The position numbers and the translations under genes are program-made. 64,000 nt of DNA from an uncultured Pelagibacteraceae bacterium (lineage in GTDB: Bacteria; Pseudomonadota; Alphaproteobacteria; Pelagibacterales; Pelagibacteraceae): contig CACARD010000001.1 of the NCBI GenBank assembly GCA_902534735.1, positions 62,001 through 126,000 of the forward strand, given 5' to 3'. The notes under the pieces are model-generated. The model was not told the DNA's origin and did no database searches. It worked only from the letters and a program-made list of their open reading frames with translations. Positions 26,905-34,712 of the stretch are shown here, piece by piece. The stretch's first letter is position 1; each line of letters starts with the position of its first letter.

Positions 26905-27430
26905 TAACATCTAATATTTTTTTAAAATTTTTAACGCAGTGGTCTGAAACTGTATTTTTACAATCATTATATTTTTTTTTCAAAAGTATAGTTTTACATT
27001 TAGCTTTTTTTCCAGCTATCACATCTTTTTCTCTATCGCCTACAACATATGATTTAAAAAGATTTATGCCAAAATCTTTTTTTGCTCTATAAATCATGCC
27101 AGGATTTGGTTTTCTCATAAAATTTTTATCATTATCGGAGTAAGAAGTATAAACTTTATTAATAATTAATTTTTCCTGAAGCTTATTATTAATCTCTTTA
27201 ACATTTTTTTTTGAATTTTTTCCCCTAGCTACATCTGGCTGATTTGTTAAAACAATAATTAGATATTTTTTTGATAATTTATTAATAATTTGTTTAACAT
27301 TATTCAATAATTGGAAGTCATTTAAAGTTTTTATAGCAATAGGATTATTTCTTTTATTCGTAAAAGTTTTTATGAGTGTTCCATCGCGATCAAAAAATAC
27401 AGCCTTATTTTTTCTACCACTTGGTATCAT
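26894..27430 (-). CDS. gmhB: HAD-family heptose bisphosphate phosphatase, GmhB-like
   Basis: This 178-residue HAD-IIIA phosphatase is expected to remove the C7 phosphate from heptose 1,7-bisphosphate. Motif I FFDRDGTL (12-19), motif II threonine in LTNQPDVARG (61-70), KPNPGM (107-112) and motif III GDREKDVIAG (131-140) are present. The Cys-rich zinc loop of enteric GmhB is absent. The ATG at 27430 is chosen over one nine codons upstream because it shortens the overlap with gmhA to 17 bases. Operon context supports the heptose role. Confidence 0.8.
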   Translation of the reverse strand: MIPSGRKNKAVFFDRDGTLIKTFTNKRNNPIAIKTLNDFQLLNNVKQIINKLSKKYLIIVLTNQPDVARGKNSKKNVKEINNKLQEKLIINKVYTSYSDNDKNFMRKPNPGMIYRAKKDFGINLFKSYVVGDREKDVIAGKKAKCKTILLKKKYNDCKNTVSDHCVKNFKKILDVIKV

Positions 27431-27998
27431 TAAATTGTAAGACAGGATGAGATACAAGTAAATGCCATATAAGAACTTGAAATGTTTCTGAAATGGGAGT
27501 GATTAATTTTTTATTTTTCATATTTATTGAAAGACTTATATCTGAATTCTTATATGCATAGCCGTCAGTTTTTCCAACTACAGAAATTATTTTAGTTTTT
27601 TTTATTTTTGCATATTTTATTGCTTTAATTAAATTAACAGAAACATTTTTTTTTTGACTCCCCCCACCTACAGAAAAAACCATTAATATATCTTTTCTGT
27701 TAATTTTACAAAGTTTTAGATAGCTATCAAATATTGTATCAAAACCTTCATCATTTGTTTTAGCTGTTATTTCTGAGATATTATCTACAGGTGTATAGGC
27801 ATCTATATTACACAATTTTCTAAAATCGTTAACTGCATGAGATGCATTGCCAGCACTCCCTCCTACTCCAATTAAAAATAATCTTCCACTTTTACTTCTT
27901 AAATTTTTTAATAATTCAACAATTTTTAAAATTTTTTTTTTGTCTAAATTATTTACTGATTGAATAACATTACTAAAATAATCCTCAATATGTTTCAT
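27414..27998 (-). CDS. gmhA: Sedoheptulose 7-phosphate isomerase
   Basis: This 194-residue SIS-domain protein converts sedoheptulose 7-phosphate to D-glycero-manno-heptose 7-phosphate. It has GVGGSAGNASH (44-54), NDEGF (82-86), SVGGGSQKKN (109-118) and VVGKTDGYAY (140-149), close to GmhA. A zinc-ligand histidine is visible in the NASHAVNDF stretch. The start overlaps the nucleotidyltransferase gene by 14 bases. It is the committed step of the heptose operon. Confidence 0.88.
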   Translation of the reverse strand: MKHIEDYFSNVIQSVNNLDKKKILKIVELLKNLRSKSGRLFLIGVGGSAGNASHAVNDFRKLCNIDAYTPVDNISEITAKTNDEGFDTIFDSYLKLCKINRKDILMVFSVGGGSQKKNVSVNLIKAIKYAKIKKTKIISVVGKTDGYAYKNSDISLSINMKNKKLITPISETFQVLIWHLLVSHPVLQFNDTKW

Positions 27999-28674
27999 TT
28001 TTTAAAATATATTTTCTAAATTCTTTAATACCATTGTATGAGCCTATCTCATAGAACCTTTTTTTTACAATATATCCATCTAATAATTTTTTTTTCGACA
28101 ATTCCTCATATAAAATAGAAATGTCAAATTTTGATTTTGATGACACACTTTTAAATATTGATTTTTTTACAAATGTTACTCCATAATCAATATAATTAGC
28201 TTTTTTATCTGGTTTTTTCTTTTCATAAATTATTGCTTTCTTATTTATTCTTACATTACTTTTATCAAACTTATCATTATTTTTGTACACAGCCATTGTT
28301 GAAATACTTTTTTTCTTAAGCATTTTTTTTATATCAAAGTTTAGATAGCTGTCCCCATAAAGAATAAAAAAATTATTATTTAAATATTTTAACGATTTAA
28401 TTACGGCTCCACCTGTACCTAAAGGTTTTTTTTCATTAACAATTTTTATATTTATAAAATCAATATTTTTTTTAACATATCTTATTATTTTATTACTTAA
28501 ATATCCAACAGATAGAATTACATTATTGATATTGTGATTTTTTAAATATTTTAGTTGATAATATAAAAAAGGTTTTCCATTAAACTTTATTAAACATTTT
28601 GGTATTTTTTTTGTATAATTTTTTATTCTTGTCCCTTTGCCACCACTTAGTATAATTCCGTTATATTTCCTCAA
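27985..28674 (-). CDS. hddC: Sugar-phosphate nucleotidyltransferase, HddC-like
   Basis: This 229-residue nucleotidyltransferase has LSGGKGTR (9-16), PKCLIKFNGKPF (25-36), PLGTGGAV and LYGDSYLNFD, the core of the RmlA/ManC-like fold. In this operon it would make GDP-D-glycero-alpha-D-manno-heptose from heptose 1-phosphate. Whether GTP is the donor cannot be read from the sequence; the assignment rests on its neighbours. The start overlaps the kinase gene by four bases. Confidence 0.8.
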   Translation of the reverse strand: MRKYNGIILSGGKGTRIKNYTKKIPKCLIKFNGKPFLYYQLKYLKNHNINNVILSVGYLSNKIIRYVKKNIDFINIKIVNEKKPLGTGGAVIKSLKYLNNNFFILYGDSYLNFDIKKMLKKKSISTMAVYKNNDKFDKSNVRINKKAIIYEKKKPDKKANYIDYGVTFVKKSIFKSVSSKSKFDISILYEELSKKKLLDGYIVKKRFYEIGSYNGIKEFRKYILKNETY

Positions 28675-29645
28675 AATATTTGTTTAACTCCCTCAGTATC
28701 AAATTTAAATTTAACTTCTTCTAATTTTTTTTTTGTTAATGCTTTCCTTAGTTGATTTGGTGAATTTGCATAGAAAAGAAGGAAGCCGCCACCACCAGCA
28801 CCAATTAATTTTCCCCCTAAAGCCCCATTTTTCATAGCAAAATTATAAATTTCGTTGATTGTTTTATTTGACATGTTTTTTGATCTTTTTAATTTGTATT
28901 GCCAATGACTATTCATAAGTCTTGCAAAACTATCACAATTGCCTTTGACTAGTTCTCTTTTAATTTCAAGTCCTAAAGATTTGACATAATCTAAATTTCT
29001 AATCATGTCATATTCATTTTTTTTTGTTTTTTTGTCTTGCTCATTTAAAATTAAAGAGGAATTTCTTGAAAAGCCTGTAAAAAATAGTAACAAATTTCTT
29101 TCTAAATTTATATAAGTGTCTTCAGAAATATTTAATTTATTTATTTTAACAATTCCATTCTTATTTATTCTAAATTCAGATATACCTCCAAATACTGAAA
29201 TATATTGATCCTGTTTTCCGCTCGGCTGTTTTAATTTATTAATTTCAATCTCACATGCTTTTTCAGCTAATTGCATTTTATTAATCGATTTATCGTTGTA
29301 AACATAAACTCCTTTAATCAAAGCGGTCGAAAAACTTCCTGAAGATCCAAGCCCAGTTTTGGTTGGTATATCTGTTAAAGTGGTTATTTCAATTCTATTT
29401 TCTAATAACTCTTGTTTTAATACTTCTTTTATAATTTTATGAGATATTTCATTGATTGATTTTACTTTTTCAATTTTAGAGTATTTTAAATATATTCCCT
29501 TTTCAAAAGGCCTGGTCAGAGTTACATAAACATACTTATTTATTGCAGCGGAGATAAAAAAACTACCTTTCTTCTGATAGTATGATGGAATATCTGTTCC
29601 GCCTCCACCTATACTAATTCTTAATGGACTTCTTATAATAATCAT
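28671..29645 (-). CDS. hddA: Heptose 7-phosphate kinase, HddA-like GHMP kinase
   Basis: This 324-residue GHMP kinase would phosphorylate C1 of D-glycero-manno-heptose 7-phosphate, in the alpha (GDP) branch. It has RSPLRISIGGGGTDIPSYY (5-23), the ATP-binding GLGSSGSFSTAL (98-109), KQDQYISVFGG and the C-terminal GALGGKLIGAGGGGF glycine-rich motif. The N-terminal SPLR-GGGGTD form is typical of HddA. Four-base overlaps link it to the nucleotidyltransferase and the Gfo/Idh gene. Confidence 0.87.
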   Translation of the reverse strand: MIIIRSPLRISIGGGGTDIPSYYQKKGSFFISAAINKYVYVTLTRPFEKGIYLKYSKIEKVKSINEISHKIIKEVLKQELLENRIEITTLTDIPTKTGLGSSGSFSTALIKGVYVYNDKSINKMQLAEKACEIEINKLKQPSGKQDQYISVFGGISEFRINKNGIVKINKLNISEDTYINLERNLLLFFTGFSRNSSLILNEQDKKTKKNEYDMIRNLDYVKSLGLEIKRELVKGNCDSFARLMNSHWQYKLKRSKNMSNKTINEIYNFAMKNGALGGKLIGAGGGGFLLFYANSPNQLRKALTKKKLEEVKFKFDTEGVKQIF

Positions 29646-30634
29646 TTTCTACTTTTATAAATTGTGCTTATAATTCTTAAATTTTCATGTGCATCTTTAA
29701 TTCCTGGGACTGGATTCCTATTTTGTTTTATATCTGAAGAAAATTCTTTCATCTCCTCTTTCCAAGAATACATATCATTTTCTTTAAACACGTAAGTCTT
29801 TGAATATGGTATTCCCATATTTTTTGACATTTTATAGTATTTTAATATTTCTTTACCATAACTTTTTCCCAATCCATTAATTTCAATTTTTCCATATTTT
29901 CCAAAAATTTCAAAAATAAATTTATTTTTCCATTCTGTTGATGAAGCATGTAATATAGCCATGGCTCCCTGATTATTTGATAAATTTATAAAACAATTAT
30001 CCTCTAATTTAGATTTCCAAAAAAATGTATTTAATTTTGAGTAATCTACTTTTAAATTTTTAAGAAATAATCTTGATAAATCAATTAAATGTGAGCCTTT
30101 ATCTATTAATTCTCCACCGCCTGAAAACTTTTTATTGAATCTCCATTCCTTATGATAATTTTTTCTACCACCATGTCCATAAATAGCTCGAATATACATT
30201 ATTTTTCCAATTTTATTGTTATTTACCATTTTTTTAGCCGCTAAAAATGCTGGATGATATCTATGATTGAAGCCTACTCTAATTTTTAAATTTTTTTTTT
30301 TTTTTAGTAACTTTAAAATTTGTTTACTTTGTAAATCATTGATTGAAGCAGGTTTCTCAACAAATACATGCAAATTTTTTTTAATGCATTCTTTTATTAT
30401 TATAGAATGTAAATTGTGTGTTGTACAAACTATAATTGCATCAAGTGACTTAAGGTCAATTAATTTTCTCCAATTGTTAAATACATATATATTCTTTTTA
30501 TTAAGTTTAATTTTATTTATTTTTATGTATGGATCAGCGCAAGCAACTAAATTAAAATTGATTGGTAGACTTAAAATTCTTCTTTTTCCCACAACACCAT
30601 ATCCGATTAAACCAATATTAATTTTTTTTTGCAT
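29642..30634 (-). CDS. Gfo/Idh/MocA family oxidoreductase
   Basis: This 330-residue NAD(P)-dependent sugar dehydrogenase has the Rossmann motif GLIGYGVVGKRR (8-19), CTTHNLH (70-76) and the catalytic EKPAS (93-97), followed by GGGELIDKGSHLIDL in the second domain. The coding strand contains a 15-A tract covering residues 110-115, so a one-base slip would truncate the enzyme near one third of its length. It lies upstream of the heptose genes in the same operon. The substrate is unknown. Confidence 0.83.
   Translation of the reverse strand: MQKKINIGLIGYGVVGKRRILSLPINFNLVACADPYIKINKIKLNKKNIYVFNNWRKLIDLKSLDAIIVCTTHNLHSIIIKECIKKNLHVFVEKPASINDLQSKQILKLLKKKKNLKIRVGFNHRYHPAFLAAKKMVNNNKIGKIMYIRAIYGHGGRKNYHKEWRFNKKFSGGGELIDKGSHLIDLSRLFLKNLKVDYSKLNTFFWKSKLEDNCFINLSNNQGAMAILHASSTEWKNKFIFEIFGKYGKIEINGLGKSYGKEILKYYKMSKNMGIPYSKTYVFKENDMYSWKEEMKEFSSDIKQNRNPVPGIKDAHENLRIISTIYKSRK
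30291..30305 (-). repeat. A15 homopolymer in the coding strand
   Basis: Fifteen consecutive T bases on the plus strand (A on the coding strand) encode the LKKKKN stretch of the Gfo/Idh gene. It is the longest single-base run I noticed in the window and keeps the frame intact here. Variation by slippage is plausible, and so is a sequencing length error. Confidence 0.9.
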
Positions 30635-31476
30635 TAAAAATTTTGCCTTCTTCGCATAGTAAATATATCTGAACTAGAAATTTTTCTTAATTCGATTTCA
30701 TTCCATTTTTTGAAATTATCCCATCGTGAACTTAAAATTTTTCCAGAAATATTTTTTCCAGATTTAAATAATAATAAATTTATTAAATCATAAACCTTAT
30801 TAAGTGATTTATTTGATGATTTAAAAGCCTTTTTGATTTTCAAAATTTCTTTATGTTCAACTTTATTTTTATTTTTTAATATTGTTCGAGTCATTTTTGA
30901 GTCTATTATCCCTGGAGCAATTGCATTAATTCTAATATTTTTGGTTTTAATTTCAGTTGATAAAATTTCTACCAATTTAACTAATGCAATCTTAGATAAA
31001 GAGTATGAGCTAAAATTTTCTCTTTTACTTGTGGCCCCTCCACCAGAAAAAAGGATAATAAGAGTTCTTTTGTTATCTTGAATTGTTTTATATAAATATT
31101 TTAGTAAGTAAACATGGGAAAAAAAATTGATATCAAATGTTTTTTTAAATTTTTTTAAGTTTGAATTAAAGAAATTATTGATTTCACCTTGAACACCTAT
31201 CGTGCTTATTATTAAATCGGCTTTCTTAAAAAATTTAATATTTTTTTTAATAATGCTTTTTGTTTTTTTTGCGTTTGTAATATCAAATCTTTCAAAAATT
31301 ATTTCTTGAGTTTGATTATTTGAATAGTTTTTTTTTAATTTATTGAATTTTTGTTTATTATTTGAAAAAAGTAATAAGTTATGATTGTTTAAATAATATT
31401 TTCTAGATAAAAAATTTCCTATTGAGCTAGTAAATCCAAAAATAACAATATTTAATTTTTTATTTTTAATAACCAT
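30634..31476 (-). CDS. Short-chain dehydrogenase/reductase
   Basis: This 280-residue classical SDR has the cofactor motif FGFTSSIGNFL (13-23), LIISTIGVQG (88-97) in place of NNAG, catalytic S144 in FSGGGA and Y158xxxK162 in SSYSLSK. NAIAPGIIDSKM gives the usual substrate-loop start. It ends one base into the Gfo/Idh gene and starts 25 bases inside the upstream epimerase gene. It may reduce a keto-sugar made by its neighbours; the substrate cannot be stated. Confidence 0.82.
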   Translation of the reverse strand: MVIKNKKLNIVIFGFTSSIGNFLSRKYYLNNHNLLLFSNNKQKFNKLKKNYSNNQTQEIIFERFDITNAKKTKSIIKKNIKFFKKADLIISTIGVQGEINNFFNSNLKKFKKTFDINFFSHVYLLKYLYKTIQDNKRTLIILFSGGGATSKRENFSSYSLSKIALVKLVEILSTEIKTKNIRINAIAPGIIDSKMTRTILKNKNKVEHKEILKIKKAFKSSNKSLNKVYDLINLLLFKSGKNISGKILSSRWDNFKKWNEIELRKISSSDIFTMRRRQNF

Positions 31477-32408
31477 TTGTTTTTTAATAAATATTTTACG
31501 GTTTTTTTAATTGACTCCTTTATATTATATCTAGGTTCCCAGCCAGTAGATCTTATTTTATAAGTATCTAGATAAATGTATGGGTTATCTCCAATCCAGC
31601 CCCTCTTCCCTCCAGAATATTGCATTTTTGGTTTTAGTTTTAAGATTTTACAAATTATTTTTACAGATTCTTTAACCGTAAGACATTCTTGTGTTCCCAA
31701 ATTAATAATATTTACTTTTTTATTGAATTTTCTAACCGCTAAATCTATTGCCTGGATGCAATCTGCAACATGAAGATATGATTTCTTTTGATTACCATCT
31801 CCCAATATATTAATTACGTTCTTATTTTTTTTTAGTTTTTTTATAAAATCGTATACATGGCCGTGAGTATATCTATCTCCTAAAATTGAAACAAACCTAA
31901 AAATATATGATTTTAAATTGTATGCTTCTGAATATGCGCTTATTATTGCCTCAGCAGATACTTTTGATGCTCCATACAAAGAAGTTTGAATTGGAAATGA
32001 AGTATTTTCTTTAGTAGGAATTTGTGTTGCTTCACCGTAAATTGATCCAGTGGATGCAAATATTAATTCATTAATTTTATTTTTTTTAATGGTTTCTAAT
32101 ATTCTATATGTGACTATTATATTTTGGTTTATATCTTTTTTTCTATGTTTTAAGCCAAATCTGACATCTGCATTTGCTGCGAAATGATATACTCTATCTA
32201 CATTTTTGAAATATTTATCAATATGGTTTTTCAATAAGTCAATTTTATAAAACTTAAAATTTTTATTTTTTAAAGCATCTTTCAAAAAAAATTTTTTACC
32301 TGTAGATAAATTATCTAAACCAATAATTTTACAATTTCGTTTTAATAGATAATCAACTAAATTACTTCCTATAAATCCTGCACATCCTGTAACTAAATAG
32401 GTTTTCAT
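31452..32408 (-). CDS. NAD-dependent sugar-nucleotide epimerase/dehydratase
   Basis: This 318-residue extended SDR has GCAGFIGSNLVDYLL (8-22), FAANADVRFG (76-85), STGSIYGE (119-126), Y145GASK149 and FVSILGDRYTHGHV. The set resembles UDP-glucose 4-epimerase and dTDP-sugar dehydratase relatives. The glycine motif reads GxxGFIG, typical for the group. It is between a methyltransferase two bases upstream and an SDR that overlaps it. The substrate is unknown. Confidence 0.85.
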   Translation of the reverse strand: MKTYLVTGCAGFIGSNLVDYLLKRNCKIIGLDNLSTGKKFFLKDALKNKNFKFYKIDLLKNHIDKYFKNVDRVYHFAANADVRFGLKHRKKDINQNIIVTYRILETIKKNKINELIFASTGSIYGEATQIPTKENTSFPIQTSLYGASKVSAEAIISAYSEAYNLKSYIFRFVSILGDRYTHGHVYDFIKKLKKNKNVINILGDGNQKKSYLHVADCIQAIDLAVRKFNKKVNIINLGTQECLTVKESVKIICKILKLKPKMQYSGGKRGWIGDNPYIYLDTYKIRSTGWEPRYNIKESIKKTVKYLLKNKWLLKIKN

Positions 32409-32409
32409 A

Positions 32410-33114
32410 TCAAATATTTGCTGAAAAAATTATTGTTTCTACTGGAGTAAGAATTGTTGGAAATTTAATACCATACTGGAGAATAAATTTACCTTGTTTT
32501 ACTTTTTTTACGTTTATATTCTTAAACCCATTCCTAATTAAACAATCTGATATAATTTCCTTGGTAAACTGAAATGCTGGGGGGTGCTTCATAAATTTGT
32601 TAATCAAATAACTAGTTGGCTTAAAAACAACTTTTTCAATATTATAAAACCATTTTGGTACACAGGATTCTACGATAATAAGTCTTCCATTTTTTGATAA
32701 AGCTTTTTTGCTTTGCCGAATACATCTGTTTAAATTATCGATGTTTTCATTAACATTTTTACCTACTAAATGATGAATTAACATAACAAATAAAATCGTA
32801 TCAAAATTATTTAGTTTTTCTGGTATTTTCAATGCACTACCAATTTCTAATTTTACGTTTTTTGGAATAGAATTTTTTTCAATCATTTCATCTAAATCTA
32901 ATCCAACAATTTTATTTACCTTAGTTGTGTCATAATCAAAGCTACCACCATGACCAACGTCTAGAAGTAAGTCTGAGCCTTTAATTATTTCTGTAATCTC
33001 ATTATAAAGAATTTTGTAAGTATCTATTTGATTTATATTATTTTGATAATTTAAATTCTTTGAAAAAAAATCTATGTTTTTTTTATTTATATTTTGTTTA
33101 TCAGTTTCATTCAT
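32410..33114 (-). CDS. Class I SAM-dependent methyltransferase
   Basis: This 234-residue protein, counted from the ATG at 33114, contains LLLDVGHGGSFD (49-60), VGLDLDEMIE and LIHHLV, a methyltransferase_11-like core. A start seven codons upstream is also open but would lengthen the overlap with the glycosyltransferase gene to 29 bases. The C-terminal third has FVKPTSYLINKFMKHPP-like sequence and probably a substrate cap. The target is unknown; a lipid-linked sugar is likely from the context. Confidence 0.75.
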   Translation of the reverse strand: MNETDKQNINKKNIDFFSKNLNYQNNINQIDTYKILYNEITEIIKGSDLLLDVGHGGSFDYDTTKVNKIVGLDLDEMIEKNSIPKNVKLEIGSALKIPEKLNNFDTILFVMLIHHLVGKNVNENIDNLNRCIRQSKKALSKNGRLIIVESCVPKWFYNIEKVVFKPTSYLINKFMKHPPAFQFTKEIISDCLIRNGFKNINVKKVKQGKFILQYGIKFPTILTPVETIIFSANI

Positions 33115-34042
33115 CAAAATTATACTTTTTATCAATTATAAAATTTGGCCTGTTTTTGACCTCGTCATAAATTCTACCTACATATTCACCTAATAAACCT
33201 AGACCTATTAAATTCAGTCCAGAAAAAAAAGTAATGAATAAAATTGTTGATGAAAGACCGGGTGTTAACGAAGGATCTATAAATTTTACAATTATATAAT
33301 ATAAACCTATAAAAAAACTTATAAACGCAAATATGAAACCAATAATAGACATTATAAACAATGGTCTAGAACTAAAACCAAAAATACCATTAAAAGCTAT
33401 TTTTAGTGAACCAAAATACTTATTATATTTTGTTTCTCCACTAAATCTTCTTTCGCGGTTATATTCTATATAAGTCTGTTTAAGTCCAATATATGCAACA
33501 AGACCTCTGAGAAAAGCATTTGGTTCTTTAAACTGTTTCAAATTATCTATAACTCGTCTTGATAAAATTCGAAAATCACCCGTATTTTTTGGAATCCTAA
33601 TATCAGTAATTTTTTCAATAAATGCATAACCAATATTTGTTATAAATTTTTTTGTTAGTGTCTCTCCTTGACGTGATTTCCTTGTAGCTAATACAACATC
33701 ATAACCTTCATCCATTTTTTTATTTAAATCATAGATTAATTCTGGAGGATCTTGTAAGTCACAATCAATAATAACACATCTTGAACCACTTACGTAATTT
33801 ATTCCTGCCATTGTAGCTGCTGGCTGACCAAATCTTCTTGAAAAAACTATTAATTTAATTTTTTTATTTTTTTCAATTTCATTAAGAATTATTTCTTTGC
33901 TATTATCAGTTGAAGGATCTAAAAGAAAAATTATCTCGTAGTCAAGTTTAGTTTTATTTAATGATAGTTCTGTTCTTTTAATAAATTCATTAATATTCTT
34001 TTCCTCATTATAAACTGGAACTATAACTGAAATCTTGCTCAT
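33107..34042 (-). CDS. Polyprenyl-phosphate glycosyltransferase, GtrB/ArnC-like
   Basis: This 311-residue protein has a family 2 domain with IVPVYNEEKNI (7-17), DCDLQDPPE (93-101), TGDFRILSRR (154-163) and FLRGLVAYIG, then two membrane helices (about 227-255 and 263-285) and a short tail with GEYVGRIYDE. This is the architecture of enzymes that load a sugar onto undecaprenyl phosphate for periplasmic transfer. A polytopic transferase such as the one at 34713 could use the product. The start overlaps the formyltransferase gene by four bases. Confidence 0.9.
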   Translation of the reverse strand: MSKISVIVPVYNEEKNINEFIKRTELSLNKTKLDYEIIFLLDPSTDNSKEIILNEIEKNKKIKLIVFSRRFGQPAATMAGINYVSGSRCVIIDCDLQDPPELIYDLNKKMDEGYDVVLATRKSRQGETLTKKFITNIGYAFIEKITDIRIPKNTGDFRILSRRVIDNLKQFKEPNAFLRGLVAYIGLKQTYIEYNRERRFSGETKYNKYFGSLKIAFNGIFGFSSRPLFIMSIIGFIFAFISFFIGLYYIIVKFIDPSLTPGLSSTILFITFFSGLNLIGLGLLGEYVGRIYDEVKNRPNFIIDKKYNFDE

Positions 34043-34707
34043 TTGCTAAACTTGCTTTTATAAATATTAAATTTATTTATCATTTTTTTTTCTAATCTTA
34101 ATGGCATTCTCATATTTGGCTCAGATATATTTAAATCTAAAACTTTTGATTTATTTAAGTATTTTTCAAAATTTATAAGCATCTTAACCTCATAATTATA
34201 ATGTCTTTCAGATAAATCATGCAAATTATCTGATTTATATATCGGGGTAATTTTATGGCTTATAATTTTCCCCATATCTACACCTTCATCAATGTAGTGA
34301 AGAGTATTCCCTAAAGGTTGATCTTTAAATATAGCCCATTTAAAAGCATCCAAACCTCTTATCAAGGGTATTAATCCAGAATGGCAGTTGATTATAAAGT
34401 TTTGCTTAATCATCGATTTACTTATGATTGAAGAACCACAGATTAATGCAATGTCTAAATTTCTGAAAACATTTTTACTATTAAAATCACAATATTTGTA
34501 ACCATAATATTTTGAGATTTCTTCGTAATTTGAGCCTACAAACTGAAATGGTCTATGATTAAACAGACAATACTTCTGTTTATTTTTGAACTTTTTGAAC
34601 TTGGAAATTATTAATTTAATTTTTTTATAACCTAACCTATGTAAACCATATATTACATCTTGTGTTTTTTTGTGTGGTTTGTTGTAAGTTAAAATACCAA
34701 TTCTCAT
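34039..34707 (-). CDS. Formyltransferase-family protein (sugar N-formyltransferase candidate)
   Basis: This 222-residue protein has the catalytic signature of methionyl-tRNA formyltransferase relatives: N107, H109 in INCHSGLIPLIRG (106-118), then TLHYIDEGVDMGKI (135-148) with D144. It lacks the tRNA-binding C-terminal domain. In polysaccharide clusters such enzymes formylate amino sugars with formyl-tetrahydrofolate. It sits between a polytopic membrane protein and a polyprenyl glycosyltransferase gene. An aminotransferase product from this island would be a plausible substrate. Confidence 0.75.
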   Translation of the reverse strand: MRIGILTYNKPHKKTQDVIYGLHRLGYKKIKLIISKFKKFKNKQKYCLFNHRPFQFVGSNYEEISKYYGYKYCDFNSKNVFRNLDIALICGSSIISKSMIKQNFIINCHSGLIPLIRGLDAFKWAIFKDQPLGNTLHYIDEGVDMGKIISHKITPIYKSDNLHDLSERHYNYEVKMLINFEKYLNKSKVLDLNISEPNMRMPLRLEKKMINKFNIYKSKFSK

Positions 34708-34712
34708 AAAAT

